Shown here: positions 16,849 to 26,851 of the stretch, piece after piece | How positions within the stretch are numbered: position 1 is the first letter of the stretch | How the letters are laid out: the number at the start of each line of letters is the position of its first letter | Origin: Algoriphagus aquimarinus | GTDB taxonomy: Bacteria; Bacteroidota; Bacteroidia; Cytophagales; Cyclobacteriaceae | DNA: 64,000 nucleotides | Direction: 5' to 3' | Assembly: GCF_900112005.1 (NCBI RefSeq) | Contig: NZ_FOKK01000012.1 | Location: forward strand, 62,001-126,000 | The notes under the pieces: model-generated | Seen by the model: only the letters and a program-made list of their open reading frames with translations | What the model was told of the DNA's origin: nothing | Databases searched by the model: none | Made by a program: the position numbers and the translations under genes

Positions 16849-19782
16849 TTAAAATGCTCTTTTTTCTAGATGCTCATCCAGATCAACCTTGTCAATGCCT
16901 TTAGACATCCAAACTGGTGCATTAGCTCCTTTCAGATGATGATCGAAGAATTCCATCATTCTTACGGAGTAATCCTTTCTGTTTTCGAGTTTGCCCAAAC
17001 CGTGATTCTCACCTTTGTACTGAACCAAAATCACTGGCTTTTTCAATCTTCTTAACGCTGAGTAATACTCAATTCCCTGAGTGAAATCTACCGCTCCATC
17101 TTTATCATTATGAAGCATCAACAGTGGCGTAGTTACATTCTTCACATGATAAACTGGGCTATTACGTTCGTAAGACTCCCAGTTTTCCCAAGGCGCACCA
17201 GTAAATCTACCCTGAGAAGCTTCGAAAATCGACATATTTCCTCCACCTGAATTCCAGTAGATCAAATCGTACATAGAAATCATATTGGTTAGCGGAGCAC
17301 CTGCTGCCGCTGCTTTGAACATATCCGTCTGAGTAATCAAGAATGCCGTCTGATACCCACCCCAAGAGTGACCATGGATCCCGATATTTTCCTCATCGAT
17401 TACGCCTGTAGCTATAGCTGCTTTCACACCAGGGATCACACACCAAACTGCTGACATTCCTGGATCATCCATCGTATAGACGATATCTGGAATAAATACA
17501 GCAAAGCCATTACTGGTGTATATATTTGGATTCCAGCCCGTGCCGCTGTATCCAGGATTCACCCAGTTGTGACGGGTCTGAGAAAGCTTTTCGTAGTAAT
17601 AAACTACCGTTGGGTATTTCTCTCCTTCTACATAATTGGCTGGAAGGAAAAGTGCTCCCTGAAGCGTATCACCTTTATCCGAAACATAATCCACTAATCT
17701 GGTTCCTGATGACCAAGCATAATTGCCAGCATCAGGAGCATTTTCTGTCACTTTCTTAGGTGAAGAAAGCGAAGCATCTGCCGTGTAAATCTGATCTGGT
17801 TGGTTGAATGTTTCCTTGTTGAAGAAATACACTTCAACATCCTCAGCTTTCTTCAAAGACCCTACGCTTGCATCTTCCCAAACCAAAGCTTTCGCGCCTG
17901 GTAACAATCCTTTTTTTGAATTACTGATTACAGATATACCGCTTTTCTTAGTCCACTCACCGTAAGTTTGGATGTAAAGTGGCTTACTTAGATTTACACC
18001 TTTTTCATCTGGATCAAGAGAAAAGCGATACTGATATCTAATTTTATCTGTTCTCCCGTTTTGGGTCAAATTCATTGCCTTAGCTTTCCCCGTAACTGGT
18101 ACTTGCCAGATATCCCAGCCATCATTGAGTAATACATACTGACTATCACTACTCCAGCCAAGTGAGCCTTCAAGTGGCTTTATCACATTGTGATCATCAT
18201 CTACATTCACAAATGTCACTGGCAAACTAGCTGTCAAATTCATTTCCTCACCAGACGCGATATCATAACTGTAATAGTTACCATCGTATCCATACATCAA
18301 CTTCGTACCGTCCGGCGAACTGCGAGGGTAAGAAGAATAACCCGGAAGATAGAAATTGGTAAACAAGGTCTTTTTCTCACCTGTCATTAGATCTACGATA
18401 TAGAAGTCACGGTAATTTTGACCATCCAAATTAGACTCTAACTCATAAGCCTGATTGTCTGAACCAATCGCATATTTCTCTTTGTCTTGAATGCTCAAAT
18501 CACGCATCGTGCTATCCTGAAGCTGAATATGCTTGCCTGTAGCTACATTATACATTGCGTAGAAACTGTAATTCTTGTCTTGATTTTCCAGCACCTGCTG
18601 GCGTGACTGAAGACGGCTATCGTTCCAGTGCCAGATAGTCATATCTGGTTTATCTGCATCGTTGTCTTTTGGACTTACTTTTCCAGAGTCCAATTTGGAA
18701 AGTGCTTTCTTAAGATCTGCGATGGAATTCATAGAAGTGTCTGCCATGATCCTCTTCATTGCTTCCGCTTCTGCTAGTTTCACTGAATCCTTATCTACCT
18801 CTTTCTTCGCCTCTTCTTTTTTGGCTAAAACGAGCGGATGAATACCATAAAAAAGTCTAGTCAAATCCTCGGACCACATTGGGCGACGGTTAGGACTGAT
18901 CGTATATTCTTTCGAAAAGCCTGTAGAATCTTTAGCTGGATCATACACTGTCACTTGAGGACTTGATAGGTTTTTCACCCCAACTAATTTCCCTTGATCT
19001 TGCTTGTATTTTTTGTCCTTGACCATTTTCAGCGCAGCGAAAGCCTCTCCGCTTTCGGTCCAGTTGATAGACTTATAAGCAGCCTTGTCCGAGTCTAGCA
19101 CAGAAATGCTGTTGTTGTTCAAGTTGAATAAGTAGATACCATTTCCAGATTCGTTGGCAGCATCTACTGTATATGCCAAGTAGTTGCCACTCTTATTGAA
19201 AGAGAATTCAGCAACGTTTCCGAGATTCTGCGTTTTTTTTGTGTTAAGATGATAGATCAAAAGATCAGATCCTTTGGCATCTCCGCCACCGTCTTTGGTC
19301 AGGTTGACAGCAAGATGAGTGGAAGCATCTTCGTTGAAGGAGAAATTGCTTACGTTCTCAAAAGTCAACTTGTCTTCTTTCTCCTTTGATCCCAATTTCA
19401 TTAAGGTGAGCTTGTCGTGAAGCGGTTTGCCCTTAGACTTTTTGTTTGCTTCCTTCTCCTTAAAAGTTGGATATTCTTTGAAAGCAATCCACTTGCTGTC
19501 CTCACTGAATTCAATGGATGGATAAGTTGTGAACCCAATTTTAAATCTCTGCGTGGAATCGGGATCACTTACATATTGAAGAATAACTTCTCCATCAGCC
19601 TCTAAGGCAGTCATTCCGTAGGCAATCCATTTCCCGTCAGGAGAGATTTTGAAAGAACCATTGTTCATATATTTCCAAGTTGGAATATCCTTCCAAGTCA
19701 TTGGCTTGGGCGCATCATCCTGAGCAATTGCAAAGTTGCATATCAGGCAAAAAAGCCATAAAAATGTAAAGAGTTTTTTCAT
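16849..19782 (-). CDS. exported S9-family serine peptidase (prolyl oligopeptidase/acylaminoacyl-peptidase type)
   Basis: A 977-residue protein with a signal peptide ending near AIAQDD. The N-terminal two thirds form a beta-propeller-like region with WD-type phrases (SPDGKWIAYG, SSPDGTKLMYGYDG, SSDSQYVLLNDG). The C-terminal alpha/beta-hydrolase domain contains the nucleophile Ser806 in GHSWGG. The remaining catalytic residues are likely the Asp in HNDKDGAVDF and the His in GENHGL. A lysine/glutamate-rich insert is visible around residues 310-370. It probably cleaves peptides in the periplasm. It is monocistronic with its own terminator. Confidence 0.93.
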   Translation of the reverse strand: MKKLFTFLWLFCLICNFAIAQDDAPKPMTWKDIPTWKYMNNGSFKISPDGKWIAYGMTALEADGEVILQYVSDPDSTQRFKIGFTTYPSIEFSEDSKWIAFKEYPTFKEKEANKKSKGKPLHDKLTLMKLGSKEKEDKLTFENVSNFSFNEDASTHLAVNLTKDGGGDAKGSDLLIYHLNTKKTQNLGNVAEFSFNKSGNYLAYTVDAANESGNGIYLFNLNNNSISVLDSDKAAYKSINWTESGEAFAALKMVKDKKYKQDQGKLVGVKNLSSPQVTVYDPAKDSTGFSKEYTISPNRRPMWSEDLTRLFYGIHPLVLAKKEEAKKEVDKDSVKLAEAEAMKRIMADTSMNSIADLKKALSKLDSGKVSPKDNDADKPDMTIWHWNDSRLQSRQQVLENQDKNYSFYAMYNVATGKHIQLQDSTMRDLSIQDKEKYAIGSDNQAYELESNLDGQNYRDFYIVDLMTGEKKTLFTNFYLPGYSSYPRSSPDGTKLMYGYDGNYYSYDIASGEEMNLTASLPVTFVNVDDDHNVIKPLEGSLGWSSDSQYVLLNDGWDIWQVPVTGKAKAMNLTQNGRTDKIRYQYRFSLDPDEKGVNLSKPLYIQTYGEWTKKSGISVISNSKKGLLPGAKALVWEDASVGSLKKAEDVEVYFFNKETFNQPDQIYTADASLSSPKKVTENAPDAGNYAWSSGTRLVDYVSDKGDTLQGALFLPANYVEGEKYPTVVYYYEKLSQTRHNWVNPGYSGTGWNPNIYTSNGFAVFIPDIVYTMDDPGMSAVWCVIPGVKAAIATGVIDEENIGIHGHSWGGYQTAFLITQTDMFKAAAAGAPLTNMISMYDLIYWNSGGGNMSIFEASQGRFTGAPWENWESYERNSPVYHVKNVTTPLLMLHNDKDGAVDFTQGIEYYSALRRLKKPVILVQYKGENHGLGKLENRKDYSVRMMEFFDHHLKGANAPVWMSKGIDKVDLDEHLEKRAF

Positions 19783-19983
19783 CTGTTTATATTTTGATTT
19801 TCAAAGGTCAGATGGAATCTCGCATTGTTAATAATTTCCCCAGATTATGTGGATTTCAACTTGCTCGATTTCATAGTGAATTATGTTTAGGAGTGTAAAA
19901 TAAGTTTTTTTAGAAGAAGTCGGTTGTCAAATTGATGGATGAATTAATAAATGGGATGAAATTCTGGATTCAGGTCTCTGTAA

Positions 19984-20019
19984 AAAGCAAAAAGTCCCAA
20001 ATCTTTCGATTTGAGACTT
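19984..20019 (-). terminator. intrinsic terminator of the amidohydrolase gene
   Basis: The minus strand reads AAGTCTCAAATC, loop GAAA, GATTTGGGACTT (one mismatch), then TTTTGCTTTTT. It lies 55 nt after the amidohydrolase stop. The remaining sequence of the 290-bp gap up to the peptidase gene shows no gene. Confidence 0.8.
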
Positions 20020-20073
20020 CTCTTAAATTCATTTATTCTGACAAGTAATCCACTTCCTGAAATCTGACCACTA

Positions 20074-21777
20074 TTATTTCTTATAAACCACTTTTCCAGC
20101 TACCACTGTCATTGCCACTGTGGTTTCCAATATTTCATCCTCCGGAACTTCCATGATATTCTTATCGAAAACCGTGAAATCTGCAGCTTTACCTACTTCA
20201 ATGGAACCTTTGAAATTTTCTTCAAATTCTGCAAATGCGCCATCTAAAGTATAAGATTTTAGCGCCTCTGCACGCGTCATTTTCTGATCTCCTTCGTAGC
20301 CTCCATCAGGCAATCCCTGCAAAGTCTTGCGTGTCACAGAAGCATAAAAGGAAGGAATAGGATCAACTGGCTCTACTGGAGCATCCGTTCCGTTGGTCAC
20401 TACCGCTCCGGATTGCATCAATTTCTGCCATACGTAAGCTCCATCTATAATACGCTTTTCACCCAATCTATCGATAGCCCACGGACGATCTGAGCTCAGG
20501 TGAATGGCTTGCATAGCTGCAATCACTCCTAACTCACCGAACCTAGGAATATCATCTGGATGAATATGCTGCGCGTGCTCGATACGAAATCTCAGTTTTT
20601 TGGAATCTGGATAATTAGCAAAAGCAGCCTCGTAGCGATCAAGAATCTCCTGATTTGCTCGGTCACCGATGGCATGCGCACAAACTTGAAAACCTGCTGG
20701 AATAGCTTTCTCGGACACCTCCGTCACTACCTCCATAGGTAGAGTTTCATGACCACGATGTCCTGCCCTATCTGTATAATCTTCCAAAAGCCATGCTCCC
20801 CGCGATCCTAGCGCTCCATCACAATTCAATTTAATAGATCGAACTGTCAATAGGTGATCAACCGAATCGATCATAGGTCCTCTTTCATACCATTTCTCCA
20901 AAAGTGCAGGTTGAGTACCTGTAAGCATCACATATTGGCGAACTGTAAGCTTTCCTTCGTTTTTAAATTTCTGAATAAGGTCGATCGTAGCTTGCCCGCT
21001 TCCAGCATCATGGAAACTTGTGATTCCCTTTTCATTCAATTCCTTCAGAGCTAAAGTCAACGCTTGCTCAGCTCTCTCTGGAGTCTCTGCTGGAATCAAT
21101 CGACCTACTAACCCTGCTGCTCTTTCAGAAAGTATTCCTGTAGGATTTCCCAATTCGTCTAGAATAATTTCACCTCCTTCGACTTGTCCTGGTCTTTCAC
21201 CTTTTAGATTACTGATGCCCGCAAGTTCTAGGGCTTTGCCATTGGCAAAAGCTGCGTGTCCACTTGCGTGAGAAAGGTAAACAGGGTTGTCAGGAGAAAC
21301 TTCGTTCAGCTGCTCATTAGTCTGAAATCCTTTCACCATTTTTTCAGGCTTCTCTATCCATTTGTCCTGATGCCATCCCCGACCAGTGATCCAATCGCCA
21401 GGTTTTGCTTTGGCAACAGCCTCAGCCACTTTCTCGACTAGTTCATCGTATGTTTTGACATACATGAGGTCAAGTTCTAGCTTGTTGTAACCTATTCCCA
21501 TCAAGTGGGCGTGGGATTCGATGATACCAGGAGTCATTGTTTCCCCTTGGAGATCGATAACCTCCGTGTTTTCTGATTTATGTTTTTCGATTTCTTCGGT
21601 TGTGCCTACGGCCAAAATCATCCCGTCTTTCACAGCGACTGCTTCAGCTGTGGGCTGAGATTCATTGACGGTGTAGATTATCCCATTGGTAAAAATTAGA
21701 TCAGCGGGCTCGGCCTTATCCGAGGAGCAAGAAATGAGGAATATCCCCAAGATTGCAAGTAAGTATATGTTCTTCAT
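20074..21777 (-). CDS. amidohydrolase-family lipoprotein (YtcJ-like)
   Basis: A 567-residue metal-dependent hydrolase. It begins with a lipoprotein signal (LLAILGIFLISCSS, lipidated Cys17), so it should be membrane-anchored. The composite beta domain is followed by the HxH metal motif in TPGIIESHAHLMG (His89, His91). Further metal-site motifs are VCAHAIGDRANQ and FRIEHAQHI, and NGTDAPVEP supplies the acidic residue. This order is typical of the YtcJ subfamily, whose substrates are mostly unknown. It is monocistronic, with a Bacteroidota promoter at 21794-21823 and its own terminator. Confidence 0.9.
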   Translation of the reverse strand: MKNIYLLAILGIFLISCSSDKAEPADLIFTNGIIYTVNESQPTAEAVAVKDGMILAVGTTEEIEKHKSENTEVIDLQGETMTPGIIESHAHLMGIGYNKLELDLMYVKTYDELVEKVAEAVAKAKPGDWITGRGWHQDKWIEKPEKMVKGFQTNEQLNEVSPDNPVYLSHASGHAAFANGKALELAGISNLKGERPGQVEGGEIILDELGNPTGILSERAAGLVGRLIPAETPERAEQALTLALKELNEKGITSFHDAGSGQATIDLIQKFKNEGKLTVRQYVMLTGTQPALLEKWYERGPMIDSVDHLLTVRSIKLNCDGALGSRGAWLLEDYTDRAGHRGHETLPMEVVTEVSEKAIPAGFQVCAHAIGDRANQEILDRYEAAFANYPDSKKLRFRIEHAQHIHPDDIPRFGELGVIAAMQAIHLSSDRPWAIDRLGEKRIIDGAYVWQKLMQSGAVVTNGTDAPVEPVDPIPSFYASVTRKTLQGLPDGGYEGDQKMTRAEALKSYTLDGAFAEFEENFKGSIEVGKAADFTVFDKNIMEVPEDEILETTVAMTVVAGKVVYKK

Positions 21778-21793
21778 GGATTTATATTATATC

Positions 21794-21823
21794 CAAAACT
21801 ACCCTATTTCAAACAATCCCAAA
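21794..21823 (-). promoter_or_regulatory. promoter of the amidohydrolase gene
   Basis: On the minus strand TTTG (21820-21823) is followed after 18 nt by TAGTTTTG (21794-21801), matching the -33/-7 pattern with a spacer slightly shorter than usual. The ATG is 17 nt further on. Confidence 0.6.
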
Positions 21824-21837
21824 AGCCAATCCTGTAA

Positions 21838-23919
21838 TTAGCGTATCCAGATCTTGCCAGATTTGGTGACTTTCCCATCTATCTCCAGATTTAATATATA
21901 AAGTCCCGGAGCCAAAAATCCTGCTTGAATCTCCACTTCTATATTTGCTGGAATATCAATATCCGTGAGTAGAATTTGTCCAAGTGAGTTGATCAATCGC
22001 GCTTTGGCAGGCGCATTCGAAATCACTTTGATGGGGCCATCCGTAGGATTTGGATATATTTTGAATTGATACTCTCCATCTGGAAGTTGCGAAGAATCCG
22101 TAGAGCTCAGATAAATCAAACCACCAGCACGAGTACCAAGCACCAAGTCTGGAGAGCCAGATAAAGGCGGACTTACTAAGGCAATCCAGGTATTTCTCCC
22201 CAGTTTCGTCGGCAGATTCTGTTCACCTACTTGAACCAAAACTTCCTGACGCGTATCTGAATTCATGAAGTCATCAATTTTCATCAAGAAGCCATTTCGA
22301 TCCACTGCGTAAAGATTAGGCTTGGGTAGTAGTTCTACTGCGATGGAGAGATTTCGATTGGCAGGATTGTCCACAAAGCCCAGAAAATTTTCCTGTAGCA
22401 AGGTCGTCTGATAAGTAGTGAAATCCACTTCATACAGATCTAAGCTTCCATTTTGCGAAGCCACTAAGAGGTGGTCTTTTTGTTGGTAGGTGAAAAACTG
22501 AAGAAAATCACCACGCTGTGGATTGTAACCTGAAAAAGTAAGTGGATCGGATTGCATGTCATTCAGATCAAAAATCACCTGAGTAGGTATGCTAGCATTG
22601 TAATCTATCCCTGAAGCTAACACCTGAAGCGCTCCACTTTTATCCCTGAAATGTATATACTGGGCATCCACCAAATCTAACTGAGTGAGATTTACATATT
22701 CTCCTTGGACCAGCGAAAACATCCCATTGAAAACCTGAAATCTATTTCGAACAGATTTGACTTTACCTCCTTCAGTTACATTAGAAGTGACGAGTAATTC
22801 TCCAGAAGCTTTATTTCCTAAAAATATTGGGCGAGAATTTTCTCCCAGATCTATCATTTGATTTTGAAGAAATGCAGATGTATTTCCTCCGTCTTTTATC
22901 CTTAGGATAGAGTTTGAGAAATCAATCCCATAATTAACTGATGGTTCGTTGCTATTCAAAGAGATGATCAGCTCATTGTTTTGAAGCGTACCAATATGAA
23001 AAACAGGGAAGTCTGGCAGTGAACCGAAACCAGGAAGTTCATTGCTAAAACTCGTGAAAAAAGGAGTTTCATTTGTGCCTGAATTGGGTAAGAAATAAAG
23101 AACATTACACTCATCTCGACCAAGGAGCAAGTCGCTTATACCATCATCATCTAGGTCTTGATATAATATGGAATGCCCTCCTGAATGAAGGATTTTGTCA
23201 TTTCCGTCAGCAAATTTGCGAGTATTTAAGTCTTGTCCCGAGCAAGTTTTGCCAAAAGAAATATCTCCACAGCCACAAAACTCAAAGTTTCCCCAGTGAT
23301 TTTCTCCAAAGGCAAAACCATCAATATCCGCAGTCCCCTTACGCTCTACGCTGGTGTTTTTGTAAAACTCCATGTAATCGCCACCGGCAAAATTGAAAAT
23401 GACTAAGTCCAAATCTCCATCTCCATCCAAGTCCTGAATCAGAGGAGTGTCCAAATTATTCGTTTGTATATTTCCTGAGCCATCAATTTTCAAGAAGTTT
23501 TGAGCTAACCCCCACGATACCTGATTGCCAGTAGTCGTATTTTTATATGCTTTAATACCTAGTGCCGTGGAAGTGAACAAATCCTTTTTACCATCTCCGT
23601 CAAAATCCTTGAACACCAGAAATCCAGAGATGTCGGTAGGAAAAGAATAGCTCATTTCTGGAAGGTGAGTAAAGGTTTCTCCTTCTTTTTTGAAAACTAG
23701 AAGCTGACGCGAGTTAATATCCCAGGTCACCCATTCCTCCACCTGATCTCCATTGAGATCTATAGTTTGAATCTGGGCAGAATTGATTCCACCTGCGAAA
23801 GCAGCACTTAGGTTTACGCCGTCAATTTCTACATGAGGAGACTGATTTATTTGAAAAATTTCTTGTGCGCTCAGCTTAAAACTGAAGAGTAGAAAAGTGA
23901 AAATCCAGATTTTTCTCAT
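21838..23919 (-). CDS. secreted FG-GAP/VCBS-repeat protein with type IX sorting domain
   Basis: A 693-residue exported protein. A signal peptide (MRKIWIFTFLLFSFKLSA) is followed by FG-GAP/VCBS-type repeats carrying calcium-loop motifs (DLNGDQVEEW, DFDGDGKKDLF, DLDGDGDLDLV, DLDDDGISDLL). The C-terminal 75 residues start with YPNPTDGPIKV and end in a short basic KSGKIWIR. That is a type A T9SS C-terminal sorting domain, so the protein is expected on the cell surface or released. Partner and substrate are unknown. It is divergent from murF, and the 94-bp gap contains no perfect promoter match. Confidence 0.88.
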   Translation of the reverse strand: MRKIWIFTFLLFSFKLSAQEIFQINQSPHVEIDGVNLSAAFAGGINSAQIQTIDLNGDQVEEWVTWDINSRQLLVFKKEGETFTHLPEMSYSFPTDISGFLVFKDFDGDGKKDLFTSTALGIKAYKNTTTGNQVSWGLAQNFLKIDGSGNIQTNNLDTPLIQDLDGDGDLDLVIFNFAGGDYMEFYKNTSVERKGTADIDGFAFGENHWGNFEFCGCGDISFGKTCSGQDLNTRKFADGNDKILHSGGHSILYQDLDDDGISDLLLGRDECNVLYFLPNSGTNETPFFTSFSNELPGFGSLPDFPVFHIGTLQNNELIISLNSNEPSVNYGIDFSNSILRIKDGGNTSAFLQNQMIDLGENSRPIFLGNKASGELLVTSNVTEGGKVKSVRNRFQVFNGMFSLVQGEYVNLTQLDLVDAQYIHFRDKSGALQVLASGIDYNASIPTQVIFDLNDMQSDPLTFSGYNPQRGDFLQFFTYQQKDHLLVASQNGSLDLYEVDFTTYQTTLLQENFLGFVDNPANRNLSIAVELLPKPNLYAVDRNGFLMKIDDFMNSDTRQEVLVQVGEQNLPTKLGRNTWIALVSPPLSGSPDLVLGTRAGGLIYLSSTDSSQLPDGEYQFKIYPNPTDGPIKVISNAPAKARLINSLGQILLTDIDIPANIEVEIQAGFLAPGLYILNLEIDGKVTKSGKIWIR

Positions 23920-24013
23920 GAATTAGAAAAGGGCAAGTCAAAAATTAATACGTGAGTCGCAGTTCAAAGATGTGAATGATTCCTTTATTTTGGGATTAAT
24001 TTCTTCAGAAACG

Positions 24014-25309
24014 ATGAATGTCTCCATTTTATATACGATCTTCAAAAATAGTACTGGTGTCAGCACAGACACCCGGAAAATCGAAAAGGGCAATATCTTC
24101 TTTGCACTTAAAGGTCCAAATTTCGATGCCAATTCCTTTGCACCAACCGCTTTGGAAATGGGCGCATCGGTAGTTGTGATCGACGATATCAAGTATTTTG
24201 TGGAGGAAGACGAGCGTTATTTTTTAGCAGAAGATGGACTGAAGATGCTTCAGGATTTGGCGAATTATCATCGTAAAACTTTGAATATCCCAATCATAGG
24301 CTTGACAGGATCGAATGGAAAAACGACTACTAAGGAGCTAATGAAGGCTGTTTTGAGTCAGAAATTAAACGTATCCGCGACAGTCGGAAATCTTAATAAC
24401 CACATCGGCGTACCGCTTACTTTATTGGAAATTGGCACAGATGCACAGATCGCTATTGTGGAAATGGGTGCAAACAAGCCAGGCGATATTGAAGAACTAT
24501 GTCTCATCGCTGAGCCAACTCATGGTGTGATTACGAATATAGGCAGAGCACATCTGGAAGGAATGGGCGGGCCGGAAGGCGTGTTGAAAACCAAGACAGA
24601 ATTATTTCAGTTTCTGAGATCCAATGGTGGAAAGGCCTTTATCAATTCTCAAGACCCAATACTTTCAAACCTAAGTAAGAGATTCGAAGACCCTATTCTT
24701 TATCCAGCAAAAGGTGATTACTGTGAAGTGACTTTTGAAGAGGCAAATCCCTTTGTAAAATTCTCTGTGGATGGTAAAGACGAAGTGTTTTTGAGCCACT
24801 TGATCGGAGCTTATAATTTTGGAAATATCGCTACAGCTTTGACGATAGGCAAGTTTTTTGGTGTGGAGATAGAAAAGGCTGTGAAGGCACTAGTTGAATA
24901 TCAGCCTTCGAATATGCGCTCTCAGCTAGTCGAAAAGCGAAGTAACCTGATCATCCTCGACGCCTATAATGCTAATCCGTCAAGCATGGAAGTAGCTATT
25001 CGCACGTTTGGCGAAATGACTGGCAAAAAACATAAAATGCTGATCATCGGTGATATGTTTGAGTTGGGAGAGCATGCGGAAGCGGAACATGCGCGACTTG
25101 GAGAAATCATCAGTGAATATGAGATTGAAAAGGTCTGCTTCACAGGACAGTTAATAGTATCTGCCTTAGCCAAATACCCAAAGGCATTGTACTTCCCAGA
25201 TCCTTTTTCGTTCCGCGTTTGGCTTCAGGATAGCAAGCTAGAAGATTACCTGATTCTGATCAAAGGTAGCCGTGGGATGAAGCTGGAAGGTTTGGTGGAT
25301 TTTATTTAA
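24014..25309 (+). CDS. murF: UDP-N-acetylmuramoyl-tripeptide--D-alanyl-D-alanine ligase
   Basis: A Mur ligase of 431 residues that adds D-Ala-D-Ala to the peptidoglycan precursor in the cytoplasm, using ATP. The N-terminal domain has STDTRKIEKGNIFFALKG, the MurF-type UDP-precursor binding region. The ATP loop is GLTGSNGKTTTK (about residues 96-107), followed by NLNNHIGVPLTLL and the later DAYNANPSSM and GDMFELG motifs. The frame is open from 23972, but the ATG at 24014 gives the usual N-terminus. The 3' end overlaps the convergent PIN-domain gene by 8 nt. It is isolated from other mur genes. Confidence 0.96.
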   Translation: MNVSILYTIFKNSTGVSTDTRKIEKGNIFFALKGPNFDANSFAPTALEMGASVVVIDDIKYFVEEDERYFLAEDGLKMLQDLANYHRKTLNIPIIGLTGSNGKTTTKELMKAVLSQKLNVSATVGNLNNHIGVPLTLLEIGTDAQIAIVEMGANKPGDIEELCLIAEPTHGVITNIGRAHLEGMGGPEGVLKTKTELFQFLRSNGGKAFINSQDPILSNLSKRFEDPILYPAKGDYCEVTFEEANPFVKFSVDGKDEVFLSHLIGAYNFGNIATALTIGKFFGVEIEKAVKALVEYQPSNMRSQLVEKRSNLIILDAYNANPSSMEVAIRTFGEMTGKKHKMLIIGDMFELGEHAEAEHARLGEIISEYEIEKVCFTGQLIVSALAKYPKALYFPDPFSFRVWLQDSKLEDYLILIKGSRGMKLEGLVDFI

Positions 25310-25721
25310 AGAGGGCTAATAGTTCGGCCGGAGTAATTACTACAATAGTTGATAATCGATAATCCTTGGTATTCCGAGTCACAATGGCTTTGATAGCGGG
25401 ATTTTGAAGTGCAACCTGATGCTGAATACCATCTTCAAAGTCTGAAAAGCCACTCTTGATTGAATTTTTGATTTCAAGTTCACCGACTGGAAGTACTTTA
25501 AAATATCCAAGTAATTTGTCGATGGAACTGTATGCTCGGTTTGAATTGAATTGTTTTTTTACTAGATAAAAAACATTTGTAACAATAATAGAACTGCAAA
25601 AGACTTCAATTTCTCTACTTGCAACCAGTTTAAAAATATTTCTAGCGTTTGCCGCGAAAGGCTCTCTGTCTAACAACGCATCTAAAATGACGTCGGAGTC
25701 GATGAAAAAACTAGAGGCCAT
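25302..25721 (-). CDS. PIN-domain ribonuclease toxin (VapC-like)
   Basis: A 139-residue PIN-domain protein. The acidic active-site residues are visible: Asp8 and Asp10 in FFIDSDVILD, an acidic patch at FSDFEDGIQ (Asp94, Glu96, Asp97), and the C-terminal TRNTKDY (Asp120). PIN toxins cut RNA, and this one is the probable toxin of the pair with the upstream antitoxin gene, which it overlaps by 11 nt. It also overlaps the 3' end of murF by 8 nt on the opposite strand. The frame appears intact. Confidence 0.88.
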   Translation of the reverse strand: MASSFFIDSDVILDALLDREPFAANARNIFKLVASREIEVFCSSIIVTNVFYLVKKQFNSNRAYSSIDKLLGYFKVLPVGELEIKNSIKSGFSDFEDGIQHQVALQNPAIKAIVTRNTKDYRLSTIVVITPAELLALFK

Positions 25722-26016
25722 GTTTTTCTTTTAGGTGCTCCCATTTTGCGTTCTCAACATCGTCCTCAGACATTCCTTTTAAAATACCGAAAAAATCTTT
25801 TAGATCTTTTGGGATCGGCTCAGTCCCATCTAATATCCTCTTCACAAGTTCAGGGTTCTTGGGCTTTATTTTCTCTAAAACTTTTTCCTTAGGTTCAGTT
25901 ACATCCGATAAAAGCGTTTCTACCAAAGCAGATAAACTTTGCCCTTGCTCTTCGGCATACTTTTTTGCTTTTTCGGCAAGTTTTTCGTTGATGTCTAATG
26001 TTACCTTCGTTGTCAT
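25711..26016 (-). CDS. ribbon-helix-helix antitoxin (DUF6364-like)
   Basis: A 101-residue protein. The first 40 residues (VTLDINEKLAEKAKKYAEEQG, then SLSALVETLL) match a ribbon-helix-helix DNA-binding domain: one strand and two helices. The rest is charged and probably unstructured until it meets the toxin. As the first gene of a two-gene overlapping unit with a PIN toxin it fits an antitoxin that represses its own operon. No operator palindrome was identified upstream. Confidence 0.82.
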   Translation of the reverse strand: MTTKVTLDINEKLAEKAKKYAEEQGQSLSALVETLLSDVTEPKEKVLEKIKPKNPELVKRILDGTEPIPKDLKDFFGILKGMSEDDVENAKWEHLKEKHGL

Positions 26017-26149
26017 GACTTCTGGATTATTCGATATAATTTAAGAAGATTTCTTTCCTAATTGAAATCAATTTTGCTTCAATAAAGTTTACTCCCATGT
26101 CAGAGCATTGACGATTTTAAGGTTTCATTAATCACAAAAAACAAAAATA

Positions 26150-26827
26150 ATGCGTCCATACTTGCCTTTTCTAGCCGCCCTAGCCGAACATAACTCCAAA
26201 GAATGGATGGATGCCAACAAGAAGTGGTACTTGGAAACAAGAGCTGAGTTTCTGGAAGACGTGGGAGTTCTGCTCAAAGGGATTGGTGAGTGGGAACCGG
26301 CTATGCTGGTTTTTCAGCCCAAAGAATGTGTGTTCAGGCAAAATAGAGACATTCGCTTCTCAGCGAATAAAGCCCCCTATAAATCCAATTTTGGGGCATA
26401 CTTTTCTCCAAAAGGAAAGAAGTCGGAGGGGCCAGGATATTACCTCCAGATCCAACCAAACAATTCATTTTTGGCGGGAGGAATTTGGATGCCTCAAGCT
26501 GAGACCTTGAAAAAAATCCGAAAGGAAATTGATTACTCAGGAGCAGAACTCGCCAAAATTGAAAGCAATGCAGCATTCAAATCACTTTTTGGTCAAATCG
26601 AAGGAGAAAAACTCAAGACCAGTCCCCGAGATTACGAGGCTGATCACGAGTTTATAGAATACTTGAGGTTGAAGAGCTTTACAGTTTCTTCCAAAATCTC
26701 AGATCGTGACATAGAATCAGGAAACTTCCTCAACATCGCTTTAGATGGCTTTCAGAAAATGAGACCTCTTCAGGAGTTTTTGACTCAGGCAATTGAGGAT
26801 GTAGAAGGTGGATCGGGAATATTATAG
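26150..26827 (+). CDS. DUF2461 (TIGR02453) family protein
   Basis: A 225-residue protein of a widespread but uncharacterised family. The family motifs are clear: FLAALAEHNSKEWMDANKKW near the N-terminus, RQNRDIRFSANKAPYKSNFG in the middle and GGIWMP further on. The biochemical function is unknown. It is a single gene between the toxin-antitoxin pair and a convergent HAD hydrolase gene; only 24 nt separate the two stop codons. Confidence 0.9.
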   Translation: MRPYLPFLAALAEHNSKEWMDANKKWYLETRAEFLEDVGVLLKGIGEWEPAMLVFQPKECVFRQNRDIRFSANKAPYKSNFGAYFSPKGKKSEGPGYYLQIQPNNSFLAGGIWMPQAETLKKIRKEIDYSGAELAKIESNAAFKSLFGQIEGEKLKTSPRDYEADHEFIEYLRLKSFTVSSKISDRDIESGNFLNIALDGFQKMRPLQEFLTQAIEDVEGGSGIL

Positions 26828-26851
26828 ATCCAAGATTTTAGAATCAAGAAC

